From Lachnospiraceae bacterium NE2001 (GTDB lineage: Bacteria > Bacillota > Clostridia > Lachnospirales > Lachnospiraceae): a stretch of DNA of 64,000 nucleotides. The stretch spans positions 1 through 64,000 of the forward strand of contig FOEK01000019.1 in NCBI GenBank assembly GCA_900110635.1, in the 5' to 3' direction. This document shows, in pieces, positions 14,780-23,228 of the stretch (positions within the stretch are counted from its first letter, which is position 1; each line of letters starts with the position of its first letter). A model generated the notes under the pieces. That model did not search any database. It was not told the DNA's origin and saw only the letters and a program-made list of their open reading frames with translations. A program made the position numbers and the translations under genes.

Positions 14780-15646
14780 CTATGCCCAGATCGCCATCGC
14801 CAAAGTGCCGACAACAATCAGAATCAACCCGGCAAGCGCTTTTCTGCTCAACTTTTCTTTGAATACGAAATAGGAAAAAGCGACGGAAACGATAATGCTG
14901 AGCTTATCGATCGGTACGACAACGCTGACGACGCCGTTCTGTATGGAGTAATAGTAACAGAGCCATGATGCGCCTGTGGCAATCCCGGACAGAGCTATGA
15001 ATACAAGTTCTTTGGAATCAGTATTTTTCAGTTCAGCACCTTTGCCTTTAACGAAGACAATCAGCCAAGCCATAACAAGAACAACACAAGTACGGATTGC
15101 CGTCCCGAGATTTGATTCTACATCCGTTATGCCGATCTTTCCCAGAATAGAGGTCAGGGCAGCAAAAACAGCGGAACCGATTGCGTAGGGCAGCCACGTG
15201 CGCTTTGTGTCCTTTGCTTCAGTTTTCTTCTTTTCGATCATCAGAAACACGCCTGCCGCAAGAAGTGCAGTACCGATCAGCTTGACCGCCAGATGTTCTG
15301 TCTCACTGAAAAGGATGATTGCGATAAGCACTGTCAGAACCGTGCTGGATTTATCAACGGGAACGACCTTGTTCACATCGCCGACGGACAGGGCTTTAAA
15401 ATAGCAGATCCACGAGGCTCCTGTCGCAAAGCCGGACAGAATTAAGAAGATGATAGATTTTGCCGATATTTCCGTGATCGTTCCAGCAGAGCCAACGATA
15501 AACACCATGATCCAGGCAAAAAGGAGTACAACGACCGTCCGCAGAGCAGTCGCCACGTCTGAATCAGTCTTTTTGATCCCGCATTTCGCAAGTATCGCCG
15601 TAAGTCCGGCAAAGAGCGCGGACAAAGCCGCCATGATCAGCCACAT
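14780..15646 (-). CDS. EamA/DMT family transporter
   Basis: A 288-residue integral membrane protein made of two similar halves of five helices, the mark of drug/metabolite transporters with two EamA domains. The repeat is obvious: LAKCGIKKTDSDVATALRTV against LGKIGITDVESNLGTAIRTC, and FATGASWICYFKALSVGDVN against IATGASWLCYYYSIQNGVVS. A short Lys-rich loop (EKKKTEAKDTKR) separates the halves. Exports or imports a small metabolite across the cytoplasmic membrane; substrate not inferable. AGGGG precedes the ATG. Confidence 0.9.
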   Translation of the reverse strand: MWLIMAALSALFAGLTAILAKCGIKKTDSDVATALRTVVVLLFAWIMVFIVGSAGTITEISAKSIIFLILSGFATGASWICYFKALSVGDVNKVVPVDKSSTVLTVLIAIILFSETEHLAVKLIGTALLAAGVFLMIEKKKTEAKDTKRTWLPYAIGSAVFAALTSILGKIGITDVESNLGTAIRTCVVLVMAWLIVFVKGKGAELKNTDSKELVFIALSGIATGASWLCYYYSIQNGVVSVVVPIDKLSIIVSVAFSYFVFKEKLSRKALAGLILIVVGTLAMAIWA

Positions 15647-15820
15647 ATCTTCCCCTTATTCATTGTCATATATTCTGGTAATTCTCGTCCATCAATTATC
15701 TCTAAGATAAATCCCGATCTGTCATCGTCTATAAAACTGAAATAAACATTTATAAATTACTCGTTTTATCCATCTCTTTTTACAACTATCACTATTCAAG
15801 TGAAACAATCAATAAAAGTT

Positions 15821-16189
15821 TCATTGTTTTCCTGCAACAATATCTATTCCAAAGATTACAGCAACGCCTATAGTAGCACTGAGTATTGCATATAGAAAAG
15901 CTATTCCCATATGACCACCTTTAATAAGATCAGTTGTTTCCAGTGCAAATGTTGAAAATGTAGTAAATCCACCACAGATTCCGGCTTTCAGGAAAAGTAT
16001 CCATTTCGGATTAATTTCCGGATTTCTGGACGCCAGAACCGTTATAAGTCCAATCAAAAGGCATCCAATAATATTTATACAAAATGTTTTGACTGGAAAT
16101 ACCATTGTTTCTTTAACCGGTATTAGTCCAATAAGGTAACGAAGCACCGCACCTATGAAGCCACCCATACCTACTGCTATTATGTTCAA
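15821..16189 (-). CDS. crcB: Fluoride ion channel CrcB/Fluc
   Basis: A 122-residue four-helix membrane protein of the Fluc family. GGFIGAVLRYLIG in helix 1 and GGFTTFSTFALE in helix 3 are the signature segments; the latter holds the sodium site and the fluoride-lining Phe and Thr residues. Fluc dimers export fluoride. The first codon appears to be TTG at 16189, overlapping the ribosome site within the end of the DUF5714 gene. No fluoride riboswitch was seen. It is the last gene of the 17175-15821 operon. Confidence 0.93.
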   Translation of the reverse strand: MNIIAVGMGGFIGAVLRYLIGLIPVKETMVFPVKTFCINIIGCLLIGLITVLASRNPEINPKWILFLKAGICGGFTTFSTFALETTDLIKGGHMGIAFLYAILSATIGVAVIFGIDIVAGKQ

Positions 16190-16191
16190 AG

Positions 16192-16758
16192 CTACATCCT
16201 CTCCGCCTTATAAAACGGGCATCTTTCTTTTATACATTGTTGATTCTGATTCGAAAACTCACATTCCTGATCTTCATATTCCAGTTTTACATCGTAATGC
16301 GAATTAACGTATTCCGTACCATTCTTAAATGCTACCATAGCATCTCTTTTACAACATCTAGGTCCATTGATTTTTCCTAGTTCATTAATAGCTTTTGAAG
16401 TAAATGACATATGTTTCCCCCATGTACCATCTGTAGACAAGGGGCCTGTACCATCAATTATTGCTAAAGCTGCTCCAATCGAAGTGATAGCACCGCATAC
16501 TCCCCATAATCCACACATAGCTCCTGGCATCCTTACCCCTTCCTTTACCAGCTGTTCCAGACTAGTATCTATATCAATCTTTCCACCAGCATTATAAAAC
16601 GCCATAAGAAGGCATGCTCCATCAAGCACATGATGTTCTGGGCCGTGCATATTTATATATTCTTTTTTAGCGATTATCTTAAAAATGTGCACAGGATTAT
16701 TCCCCTGTTCCTGCTTTATATCATCTATGATAAGCTGTGCTTTCTCTTCAATAGTCAT
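16192..16758 (-). CDS. DUF5714 domain-containing cysteine-rich protein
   Basis: About 188 residues from ATG 16758 (GGAG upstream). The sequence has conserved His and Cys groups: MHGPEHHVLDGACLLMAFYN, RMPGAMCGLWGVCGAITSIG, GPRCCKRDAMVAF and a C-terminal CEFSNQNQQCIKERCPFYK. This fits the DUF5714 family of anaerobes, which lacks an assigned function; the cysteine spacing suggests metal or Fe-S binding. It lies between the NifX-like gene and crcB with tight spacing, so a role linked to metal cofactors is an inference only. Confidence 0.7.
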   Translation of the reverse strand: MTIEEKAQLIIDDIKQEQGNNPVHIFKIIAKKEYINMHGPEHHVLDGACLLMAFYNAGGKIDIDTSLEQLVKEGVRMPGAMCGLWGVCGAITSIGAALAIIDGTGPLSTDGTWGKHMSFTSKAINELGKINGPRCCKRDAMVAFKNGTEYVNSHYDVKLEYEDQECEFSNQNQQCIKERCPFYKAERM

Positions 16759-16791
16759 TATCACAATTTCTCCAAATCTAATATTCTATCT

Positions 16792-17175
16792 TTATTCGTG
16801 ACACTTTCCACCATGAGAACACTCATGTCCCTCGTGGTGATCATGATGATCACAAGTTGCTTCTCCTATTTCAGGAAGCGAACCATCTATAAATGCCTTT
16901 ACTACTTCATCAGCATCACCAGATGCACCTGCATAAAGTCGAATACCAGCTTCAGACATTGCCATCTGAGCACCGCCACCTATACCACCACAAATCAAAA
17001 CTTCTGCACCAAGATTCATAAGGAATCCTACTAATGCACCATGACCTGTCCCATTCGTATCTATCACTTCACTTGAAATGATATTTCCATCCGTTATTTC
17101 ATATACTTTAAACTGAGGTGTTCTACCAAAATGCTGAAATATTTCTCCGTTTTCATAAGTTATTGCTACTTTCAT
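16792..17175 (-). CDS. NifX/NifB-type dinitrogenase cofactor-like protein
   Basis: About 127 residues from ATG 17175. The domain (MKVAITYENGEIFQHFGRTP, GALVGFLMNLGAEVLICGGI, GGGAQMAMSEAGIRLYAGAS) is the NifX/NifY/MTH1175-like fold that holds Fe-S or Fe-Mo precursor clusters. The C-terminus is a His/Cys tail (CDHHDHHEGHECSHGGKCHE) able to bind metal. No nif genes are near, so this is one of the many stand-alone homologues in anaerobes, probably carrying or sensing a metal cluster in the cytosol. Operon with DUF5714 and crcB. Confidence 0.85.
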   Translation of the reverse strand: MKVAITYENGEIFQHFGRTPQFKVYEITDGNIISSEVIDTNGTGHGALVGFLMNLGAEVLICGGIGGGAQMAMSEAGIRLYAGASGDADEVVKAFIDGSLPEIGEATCDHHDHHEGHECSHGGKCHE

Positions 17176-17292
17176 CTTTTCATTCTCCAATTAGTATTAT
17201 TTGTCGTGATTAAGGCCAGGGGCATTAATGCTCCTAACACCTTAATATACATTACATAATAACATATGGAATCAATGCTTAACAGTTTACTT

Positions 17293-17514
17293 TTATCCAA
17301 TTGCCATCTTCTTACTCTTTTGAGCTGCAGGTTCTCTAGTCGCCTCTTTCTTTGCAACTTCTTCCTGCTTATTTGATATACGGTCCTTGAGTGACTTCTG
17401 ACCTTTCTCCTCCTTTACAGCGGTCTTTGCTTCTGCTTTCTTCTCGCTACGGTCTTCCTGACTTTTGTCGTTTTTTTCTACAGAAGCTTCTTTCTCCTGC
17501 TTTCTCTCTTCCAT
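17293..17514 (-). CDS. Small Lys/Glu-rich protein of unknown function
   Basis: A 73-residue protein with GGAGG six bases before the ATG. It consists almost wholly of charged residues (EERKQEKEASVEKNDKSQED, KKAEAKTAVKEEKGQKSLKD) and is predicted to be a helix or disordered; there is no signal or membrane segment. I recognise no family. The tail EATREPAAQKSKKMAIG resembles ends of small proteins of conjugative elements, but this is weak. The clear ribosome site supports expression. Confidence 0.5.
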   Translation of the reverse strand: MEERKQEKEASVEKNDKSQEDRSEKKAEAKTAVKEEKGQKSLKDRISNKQEEVAKKEATREPAAQKSKKMAIG

Positions 17515-17816
17515 CTTAATCCTCCATTTCTGTCAGGCAGATGTCAAAGCTTACGCTGCCATATCGCTGTGTTTCTTTTTCTATTTTCAATACCTCCACT
17601 ATCTATATCAAAACAACGAGTAACGACCATAACGCAAAAAAGGACACTATCTAAAATTACTTTTAGAAAGTGTCCTTGATTTACAAATATTCGATTGACT
17701 ATCTATCTGTGCAGAGTGCACATTTAGGAATATTTAGGAAATAAACCTCTTCATTTTGTGTCAGATTTGTGTCAGTATTCTCACAAAACCTTTCGGAACC
17801 CGCATAAACTCTATGT
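17515..17816. other. Intergenic stretch between lysS and the small charged gene
   Basis: About 300 bases without a gene. It contains the lysS terminator (17634-17678) and, at 17757-17780, the short direct repeat TGTGTCAGATTTGTGTCAG. The adjoining 17780-17805 (ACCTTTCGGAACCCGCATAA) has the look of DNA flanking integrated elements next to core genes, but no integrase or duplicated att core can be shown here. Confidence 0.35.
17634..17678 (-). terminator. Rho-independent terminator downstream of lysS
   Basis: On the minus strand AAGGACACT, a TCTAAAA inner stem, the loop and the matching AGTGTCCTT are followed by seven Ts. The long stem with a clear T tract, about 140 bases past the lysS stop, is a convincing terminator. 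Confidence 0.85.
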
Positions 17817-19427
17817 TTATTTCTTCTCGGTCTTAAGGGTCGGGAACAGGAGTACATCACGTATTGCTGGGCTGTCTGTCATGATCATAACAAGACGGTC
17901 GATACCATAGCCGATACCACCTGTTGGAGGCATACCAACCTCAAGCGCATTGAGGAAGTCCTCATCAGTGTGCTCTGCCTCGTCATCACCTGCAGCAGAA
18001 AGTGCATCCTGTGCAGCGAATCTTTCTCTCTGATCGATAGGGTCGTTCAGCTCGGAGTAAGCATTTGCCATCTCCCAGCCATTCATAAAGAACTCGAATC
18101 TTTCAACATACTCTGGATTCTCTGGCTTCTTCTTTGTAAGTGGAGATATCTCAATTGGATGATCCATTACAAATGTAGGCTGTATCAGATGCTCTTCTAC
18201 GTATGTCTCAAAGAAGAGGTTCAGGATATCACCCTTCTTGTGGAAGTCTTCAAACTCGATGTGATGCTCCTTAGCAAGTGCACGGGCAGCATCCAGATCA
18301 GCAACCTCATTCCAGTCTACGCCAGCATACTTCTTAACTGCATCAACCATTGTGATTCTCTCAAATGGCTTTCCAAGGTCCATCTCTACGCCGTTATATG
18401 TGATAGTAGTCGAACCATTTACCTCCTGAGCTATATGACGATACATAGCCTCTGTAAGGTCCATCATACCATGATAATCTGTATATGCCTGATAGAGTTC
18501 CATCAATGTGAACTCTGGATTGTGACGTGTGTCAACACCCTCATTACGGAAAACTCGACCAATCTCGTATACTCTCTCAAGACCACCAACGATAAGCCTC
18601 TTAAGATAAAGTTCAAGAGATATACGAAGCTTCAGGTCCTCATCAAGAGCGTTAAAATGTGTCATGAAAGGACGAGCTGCTGCACCACCTGCATTTGCAA
18701 CAAGCATAGGAGTCTCAACCTCCATAAAGCCCTGCTCATCCAGGAATCTTCTAATAGTTGAGATGATCTTGGATCTCTTGATAAATGTCTCCTTTACGTC
18801 AGCATTCATTACGAGATCGACATATCTCTGACGATATCTGATATCTGTATTTGTAAGTCCATGGAACTTCTCTGGAAGAATCTGCAGTGACTTTGTAAGA
18901 AGAGTTACTGTATCAGCATGAACTGATATCTCACCCATCATTGTGCGGAATACGTAACCAGTAACACCGATGATATCACCAACGTCAAGCTTCTTGAAAT
19001 CAGCATACTCATCTGTACCAAGCTCGTCTCTTGATACGAACACCTGGATGTTACCGCTCTTATCCTGAACATTACAGAAGGAAGCCTTACCCATAACACG
19101 CTTGGACATCATACGTCCTGCGATGCTTACCTTAATAGGATTTGCATCCATTATTGCACGTCTCTCATTATAGGCCTCAGTCTTTACAGCCTTTGCCTCT
19201 TCTGGCTCCATACCCTCTGTGTCTGGCATATCCTTACCAGCAAGAAGCTTTGCCTCAAGAGCCTCGTATTCTGCTCTAGCCTCCTCTGCGTGATATGTCT
19301 GATCAAACTTTGTTATAACAAATGGATCCTTTCCAGCCTCCTGAAGATTAGCCAGCTTCTCACGACGAACCTTAAGAAGCTGATTAATGTCCTGCTGCTG
19401 ACCATTGTTCTTGTTCTGCTCTGCCAT
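17817..19427 (-). CDS. lysS: Lysyl-tRNA synthetase, class II
   Basis: A 536-residue class II lysyl-tRNA synthetase charging tRNA-Lys. The N-terminal OB-fold anticodon-binding domain spans about residues 95-190 ([20 protein letters not shown]). Motif 1 ([20 protein letters not shown]), motif 2 ([20 protein letters not shown]) and motif 3 ([20 protein letters not shown]) are intact. The AEQNKNN start has GAGGAG upstream. Length is slightly above the usual 490-510 because of a longer N-terminus and an acidic insert ([13 protein letters not shown]). It follows greA with a terminator-like hairpin between them. Confidence 0.97.
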   Translation of the reverse strand: MAEQNKNNGQQQDINQLLKVRREKLANLQEAGKDPFVITKFDQTYHAEEARAEYEALEAKLLAGKDMPDTEGMEPEEAKAVKTEAYNERRAIMDANPIKVSIAGRMMSKRVMGKASFCNVQDKSGNIQVFVSRDELGTDEYADFKKLDVGDIIGVTGYVFRTMMGEISVHADTVTLLTKSLQILPEKFHGLTNTDIRYRQRYVDLVMNADVKETFIKRSKIISTIRRFLDEQGFMEVETPMLVANAGGAAARPFMTHFNALDEDLKLRISLELYLKRLIVGGLERVYEIGRVFRNEGVDTRHNPEFTLMELYQAYTDYHGMMDLTEAMYRHIAQEVNGSTTITYNGVEMDLGKPFERITMVDAVKKYAGVDWNEVADLDAARALAKEHHIEFEDFHKKGDILNLFFETYVEEHLIQPTFVMDHPIEISPLTKKKPENPEYVERFEFFMNGWEMANAYSELNDPIDQRERFAAQDALSAAGDDEAEHTDEDFLNALEVGMPPTGGIGYGIDRLVMIMTDSPAIRDVLLFPTLKTEKK

Positions 19428-19506
19428 ATTATTTCTCCTCTATATATCAAATGTAATATATCTAAAACTTACGTTTTGAAACTTAAATACTTTGCTTCAA
19501 AATGAA

Positions 19507-19540
19507 CAAAAGAAAACCGCTGGAAATAAACTCCAGCGGT
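19507..19540 (-). terminator. Terminator between greA and lysS
   Basis: On the minus strand ACCGCTGGA-TTTATTT-TCCAGCGGT is followed by TTTTCTTTTG. It starts just 15 bases after the greA stop. lysS lies a further 80 bases on, so lysS has either its own promoter or is reached by read-through. Confidence 0.85.
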
Positions 19541-19554
19541 GAATAAGCAACTAA

Positions 19555-20043
19555 TTACTTGGATGTATCTCTCTTGAAATCAAGAATCTTATAGCTGTAT
19601 CTACCATTTGGAGCATCTACTGTAACGACCTGACCTACCTTAGAACCGATAAGCTTTGATCCAAGTGGTGATTCAACAGATATCTTACCCTTAAGAATAT
19701 CAGCACCTGTTGAACTGGAAATCTTGTAGGTGAACTCCTCCTTGGACTCCATATCTACAAAATGTACCTTACATCCGATGAATACCGACTCTGTATCAAG
19801 ATTCTTCTCATCGATAACTTCAATGTGCTTCAGGATATCCTCGAGCTCAGCGATACGTGACTCTATATCTCTCTGCTCATCCTTAGCAGCATCATACTCA
19901 GCGTTCTCTGATAAGTCTCCCTGCTCACGAGCTTCCTTAATCTTCTCAGCAACCTCTTTACGTCGGTTATTTTTAAGCTCGGATAACTCGTCCTCAAGGT
20001 TTTTTAACTCTTCATAGGTAATCTGTTTCTTCTTATCTTCCAT
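19555..20043 (-). CDS. greA: Transcription elongation factor GreA
   Basis: A 162-residue GreA. The N-terminal coiled coil carries the family signature EKIKEAREQGDLSENAEYDA (the acidic tip residues reach the polymerase active site through the secondary channel), and the C-terminal FKBP-like domain ends SKVGQVVTVDAPNGRYSYKI. GreA stimulates cleavage of backtracked RNA so that RNA polymerase can resume. AAAGGA lies seven bases before the ATG. Typical length and complete. Confidence 0.97.
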   Translation of the reverse strand: MEDKKKQITYEELKNLEDELSELKNNRRKEVAEKIKEAREQGDLSENAEYDAAKDEQRDIESRIAELEDILKHIEVIDEKNLDTESVFIGCKVHFVDMESKEEFTYKISSSTGADILKGKISVESPLGSKLIGSKVGQVVTVDAPNGRYSYKILDFKRDTSK

Positions 20044-20075
20044 AATAGATTCCTTTCAACCAAGTTTATATAGAG

Positions 20076-20160
20076 TGCAGATGACGGGACTTGAACCCGT
20101 ACCCACGTAATGCGGACATGAACCTGAATCATGCGCGTATACCAATTCCGCCACATCTGC
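20076..20160 (-). tRNA. tRNA-Leu (anticodon CAG)
   Basis: The minus strand folds as an 85-nt class II tRNA. The acceptor stem is GCAGATG with CATCTGC and discriminator A, the D-loop contains GGCGGAATTGGTATAC, the anticodon stem-loop is CATGA-TTCAGGT-TCATG (anticodon CAG), a long variable arm follows, and the T arm is ACGGG-TTCAAGT-CCCGT. CCA is not encoded. It decodes CUG leucine codons. Confidence 0.95.
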
Positions 20161-20234
20161 TCGTTAAGCCACTGCGCATTAGTTTAACATCAAATGTTTG
20201 CTGTGTCAACCTACACAGTGGCTATATCATTTAA

Positions 20235-21386
20235 TTATTCTTCTTCTGTTGTTCCGTAGTCGTCTACAAGCCCATCAGAATCAGATGCATCCTCATCAGC
20301 ATCTGTGTTTGATGCCTCAACAGCTACTGCATTCTCATAGATAAAATCATATATCTTTGAGTAGAGAACCTCATAATAATAGTCCTCATCCTTGAAGCCG
20401 TACTGCTGGCTGAGTGTCTCCTTGTCAGTAAGACCTGTCTGCTCAAGAAGCTCCTGAACCTTCTGGTCAACCTCTTCATCAGTTACTGTGATACCCTCTG
20501 CATCAGCGATAGCAACAACTATCATCTTCTCTCTGATGTATGTTTCAACTGAAGTCTTGATGTTATCCTTGAAGCTGTCAAGATCATAGCCGTAGTTTGA
20601 AAGGTATGTATCGATATCGACACCATTTGCCTCTGCTTCCTGCTGAACGCTGTCCATAACCATCTGGATACGATCATTTACTTCTGACTCAGGATACTCA
20701 CTTACAGTAGAATCCTCAATAACCTTATTAAATACAGTGCTCTTATCATTTGCAAGATCAGACTCAGCTGCCTGTGCCTCATAAGCCTCTCTCTTTGCAG
20801 TCTCGAACTCATCTGTTGTTGCATAGTCAGTTGCGCTGGCAACAAGAGCATCGTTGTACTCTGGCTCAACCTTCTCGATGATATAGTTAAGTGTTGTCTC
20901 AAAGACAGCATCCTTACCAGCAAGATCCTCATTGCCGTAATCATCTGGGAATGTAACTTCAACGTCAAATGCATCGCCAGGGCTGTGTCCACAGATCTGG
21001 TCCTCAAAATCATCAATGAAGCTTCCTGATCCAAGAGTCAGTTCATAACCTGCGCCTTTTGAATCACCACCGTCAAATGTTTCTCCGTCGATGTATCCAA
21101 CAAAATCGATATTTACAGCATCACCCATAGTTGCGATGCCTTCCATAATCTGATTCTCAGTTGTATTCTGAGATATAAGATTATCAATATCATACTGAAT
21201 GTAGTCATCTGTAATCTCTGTGTGAGCTGGAGTATACTCTACACCCTTGTATGCTCCTAAAGTAACATACTTGATATAGTTACTCTTCATCTCATCGATA
21301 GCACTCTTTTCCTTCTTGCCACAGCCTGAAACCAGTGAAAGAATCATCACTGCAACCAGGACGGCACTAAGTCTTCTGAACTTCAT
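20235..21386 (-). CDS. Trigger factor/FKBP-like peptidyl-prolyl isomerase lipoprotein
   Basis: A 383-residue exported protein with lipobox LVSGC (Cys22). An FKBP-type domain (about residues 75-180) has GDAVNIDFVGYIDGETFDGG and GSFIDDFEDQICGHSPGDAF, matching the trigger-factor PPIase pattern. The C-terminal half is the helical trigger-factor chaperone domain (YPESEVNDRIQMVMDSV, TDEEVDQKVQELLEQTGL). The ribosome-binding N-domain of cytosolic trigger factor is replaced by the signal peptide. The tail is strongly acidic (DADEDASDSDG). It likely folds proteins outside the membrane, as PrsA does. AAAGGAG precedes the ATG. Confidence 0.88.
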   Translation of the reverse strand: MKFRRLSAVLVAVMILSLVSGCGKKEKSAIDEMKSNYIKYVTLGAYKGVEYTPAHTEITDDYIQYDIDNLISQNTTENQIMEGIATMGDAVNIDFVGYIDGETFDGGDSKGAGYELTLGSGSFIDDFEDQICGHSPGDAFDVEVTFPDDYGNEDLAGKDAVFETTLNYIIEKVEPEYNDALVASATDYATTDEFETAKREAYEAQAAESDLANDKSTVFNKVIEDSTVSEYPESEVNDRIQMVMDSVQQEAEANGVDIDTYLSNYGYDLDSFKDNIKTSVETYIREKMIVVAIADAEGITVTDEEVDQKVQELLEQTGLTDKETLSQQYGFKDEDYYYEVLYSKIYDFIYENAVAVEASNTDADEDASDSDGLVDDYGTTEEE

Positions 21387-21576
21387 ATAAAAGCTCCTTT
21401 CAATTCCATAGTGTTCTTATCATATTTCTAGTAAACAATCTAGCAACTAATCTAGTGAATTTTCCAACTGTATGATAATAACACACAAGTTTTTAAAAAT
21501 AAAGCATTATTTTTATTTGTCATATTGTTTTCACATTTTACATCTATCCAACCCACCACAGAGATGATATAATTTT

Positions 21577-21627
21577 GTGCAATTAGGGACGGACCTATGT
21601 GCAATGGGGTCAGTCCCCATTGCACAT
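21577..21627. repeat. Dispersed palindromic repeat, family 2 (copy upstream of dut)
   Basis: GTGCAATTAGGGACGGACCT is followed by the perfect inverted repeat ATGTGCAATGGGG-TCAGT-CCCCATTGCACAT (21597-21627). The same module (in reverse order) is at 54978-55085, and the hairpin core recurs at 33567, 39019 and 49969. It lies immediately before the dut ribosome site and could alter its leader RNA. Confidence 0.9.
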
Positions 21628-21645
21628 GATTTTGGGAGGTGTGAA

Positions 21646-22095
21646 ATGATTGAGAAGGTTAATGTAAATATTAAGAAGATTAATCCTAACGCAGTGTTAC
21701 CGACTTACGGGACGGAATTTGCAGCTGGTGCAGATCTGTATGCGTGCCTGTTTGCTCCTGTTACTGTTGAACCAGGCGATACATTTCTTGTAAAGACCGG
21801 CCTCGTTATGGAGATACCTGTTGGATATGCAGGGCTTATCTACGCCAGAAGCGGTCTGGCAACCAAGCGCGGACTGGCCCCAGCCAATAAGGTGGGCGTG
21901 ATTGATTCGGATTACAGGGGCGAGATTATGGTTTCGCTTTACAACCAGTCTGATATGCCACAAAAAATAGAGCCAGGGGAAAGAATTGCCCAGATGGTTA
22001 TTACCCCATACATACAGGGTGTCTTCAACGAAGTTGACGAACTATCCGACACCGATCGTGGTGAAGGCGGCTTCGGCTCTACCGGCACCATGTAA
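21646..22095 (+). CDS. dut: dUTP diphosphatase (dUTPase)
   Basis: About 149 residues from ATG 21646, which has GGGAGG upstream; the longer ORF reads through a palindromic repeat and is rejected. Trimeric dUTPase motifs are in order: motif 1 GTEFAAGADLYAC, motif 2 ARSGLATKRGL, motif 3 NKVGVIDSDYRGEIMVSLYN (catalytic Asp in V-I-D), motif 4 GERIAQMVI and motif 5 RGEGGFGSTG. It hydrolyses dUTP to dUMP and pyrophosphate, keeping uracil out of DNA and feeding thymidylate synthesis. It ends at a palindrome shared with the convergent foldase gene. Confidence 0.96.
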   Translation: MIEKVNVNIKKINPNAVLPTYGTEFAAGADLYACLFAPVTVEPGDTFLVKTGLVMEIPVGYAGLIYARSGLATKRGLAPANKVGVIDSDYRGEIMVSLYNQSDMPQKIEPGERIAQMVITPYIQGVFNEVDELSDTDRGEGGFGSTGTM

Positions 22096-22137
22096 AAAGA
22101 CAGGGGACGGTTCTCGAGAACCGTTCCCTGTCTTTTT
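22094..22137. repeat. Dispersed palindromic repeat, family 1, acting as two-way terminator (dut / foldase)
   Basis: An almost perfect palindrome: AAAAAGACAGGGGACGGTTC and its complement, centred on CTCGAG, flanked by A and T tracts. It begins at the dut stop and ends at the foldase stop, so it gives a stem plus U-tract for both converging transcripts. Core GGGACGGTT/AACCGT-CCC is shared with copies at 48716 and 51743. Confidence 0.92.
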
Positions 22138-23209
22138 AAAATTCGATACGGTTGTAGATTCCGAAGTCGACGGATTTTTCGTAAGAATATCCGTTGTCGA
22201 TTTTAGGCAGCCACTCTGCGTAGAGTTCTTCCATGTAGGAGTTTTTCTTGGAGGTGATAATATCCAGCTTGTGGTTATCAGTGGCATCTCTGTCAGTGAG
22301 TTCCTTCATATAGAAGATATGGTAGCCATACTCCGACTCGGTAACAAGACTGTAGGATCCGTCCTCCAGCCCATACAGACTATCGCATATATCCTTACCG
22401 TAGATGCCCTCAATCTCAGAAGGTGTCATAGTATAATAGGAAGAGTTCTTCAGACCGTAATATTCGGCCAACCCCTCGATGTTCATACTGTTGGACTTCT
22501 TTGAAGAAGTTCCGTCATTCGTTGTGCTCTCGATAGGATTTATCAGCGTGTTGTACGCCTGAAGCGCTCTCTCATACTGAGCTGCTTTTTCATCCTCAGA
22601 GAACTCAGTTACGTCTCCACTGGAGGCTACCGCATAACACTCAAAGTATAGATCGTAAAATGTAGTCTCTCGTGCTTCTTCATCTGAGACTTCTATATCT
22701 GCCTCACCAATTATCTCGTCATATACACGCTTTGCGATGGCATTTTCCTCCATCACCTTCTTTACGGTGTCATAGTCAAGCTCCATTTCCTCCAACTGAT
22801 CATCTGTCAGTTTCTCGTAGAAGCTGTCAGTAGCACGTATCACTTCGTTCATCTCATCGTCTGATAGCGCAACCTTGTATTCAGGAGCCTTCTTCTTCAG
22901 AAGCTTGATATGCACTATGTTGTCGATAATATCCCTTCTTGTCACGTCCTCCATATTGGCTGTTGCGTCGCGGCTTATGGATATATCTGTGGACCAGATT
23001 TCGTTGCCGTAGACCGATTCGTAATCCTCAATCACCGTGTTAGCGTAAAGATACACTTCACCGAGGGATATGTTTTCCCCTGCAAATGTCAGCACCACGT
23101 TGTGCCCTTTAAAGGCAGGTTCCCCATCACCACAGGCGGTGAGGGAGAAAATGAGTGCGACGATCAGAACGACACATATCAAGTTTTTTAGCTTACGGTT
23201 ACTATTCAT
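22136..23209 (-). CDS. PrsA/SurA-like extracytoplasmic foldase lipoprotein
   Basis: About 357 residues from ATG 23209 (GGAG five bases upstream). A signal peptide with lipobox LTAC leads to an N-terminal SurA-like helical segment (GENISLGEVYLYANTVIEDY, RRDIIDNIVHIKLLKKKAPE). The C-terminal parvulin-type region contains MTPSEIEGIYGKDICDSLYG and SLVTESEYGYHIFYMKELTD, the usual G-x-S-x-V-x-T/S-x-x-G-Y-H-I block. Position after mfd corresponds to prsA in the conserved Firmicute order spoVG-glmU-prs-pth-mfd-prsA. Whether isomerase activity remains is not clear. Confidence 0.85.
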   Translation of the reverse strand: MNSNRKLKNLICVVLIVALIFSLTACGDGEPAFKGHNVVLTFAGENISLGEVYLYANTVIEDYESVYGNEIWSTDISISRDATANMEDVTRRDIIDNIVHIKLLKKKAPEYKVALSDDEMNEVIRATDSFYEKLTDDQLEEMELDYDTVKKVMEENAIAKRVYDEIIGEADIEVSDEEARETTFYDLYFECYAVASSGDVTEFSEDEKAAQYERALQAYNTLINPIESTTNDGTSSKKSNSMNIEGLAEYYGLKNSSYYTMTPSEIEGIYGKDICDSLYGLEDGSYSLVTESEYGYHIFYMKELTDRDATDNHKLDIITSKKNSYMEELYAEWLPKIDNGYSYEKSVDFGIYNRIEF

Positions 23210-23228
23210 TGTTACTCCGATAAACATA

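Noticed and set aside
15821-16189. Fluoride riboswitch for crcB
   Set aside because: The gene directly follows DUF5714 in an operon, and no matching conserved motif was seen upstream of the operon.
16792-17175. Nitrogenase-related locus
   Set aside because: Only a stand-alone NifX-like protein is present; no nifHDK, nifE/N or nifB radical SAM gene in the window.
21577-21645. N-terminal extension of the dUTPase ORF (23 residues)
   Set aside because: It reads through a palindromic repeat and has no ribosome site; the ATG at 21646 has GGGAGG and starts the conserved protein.
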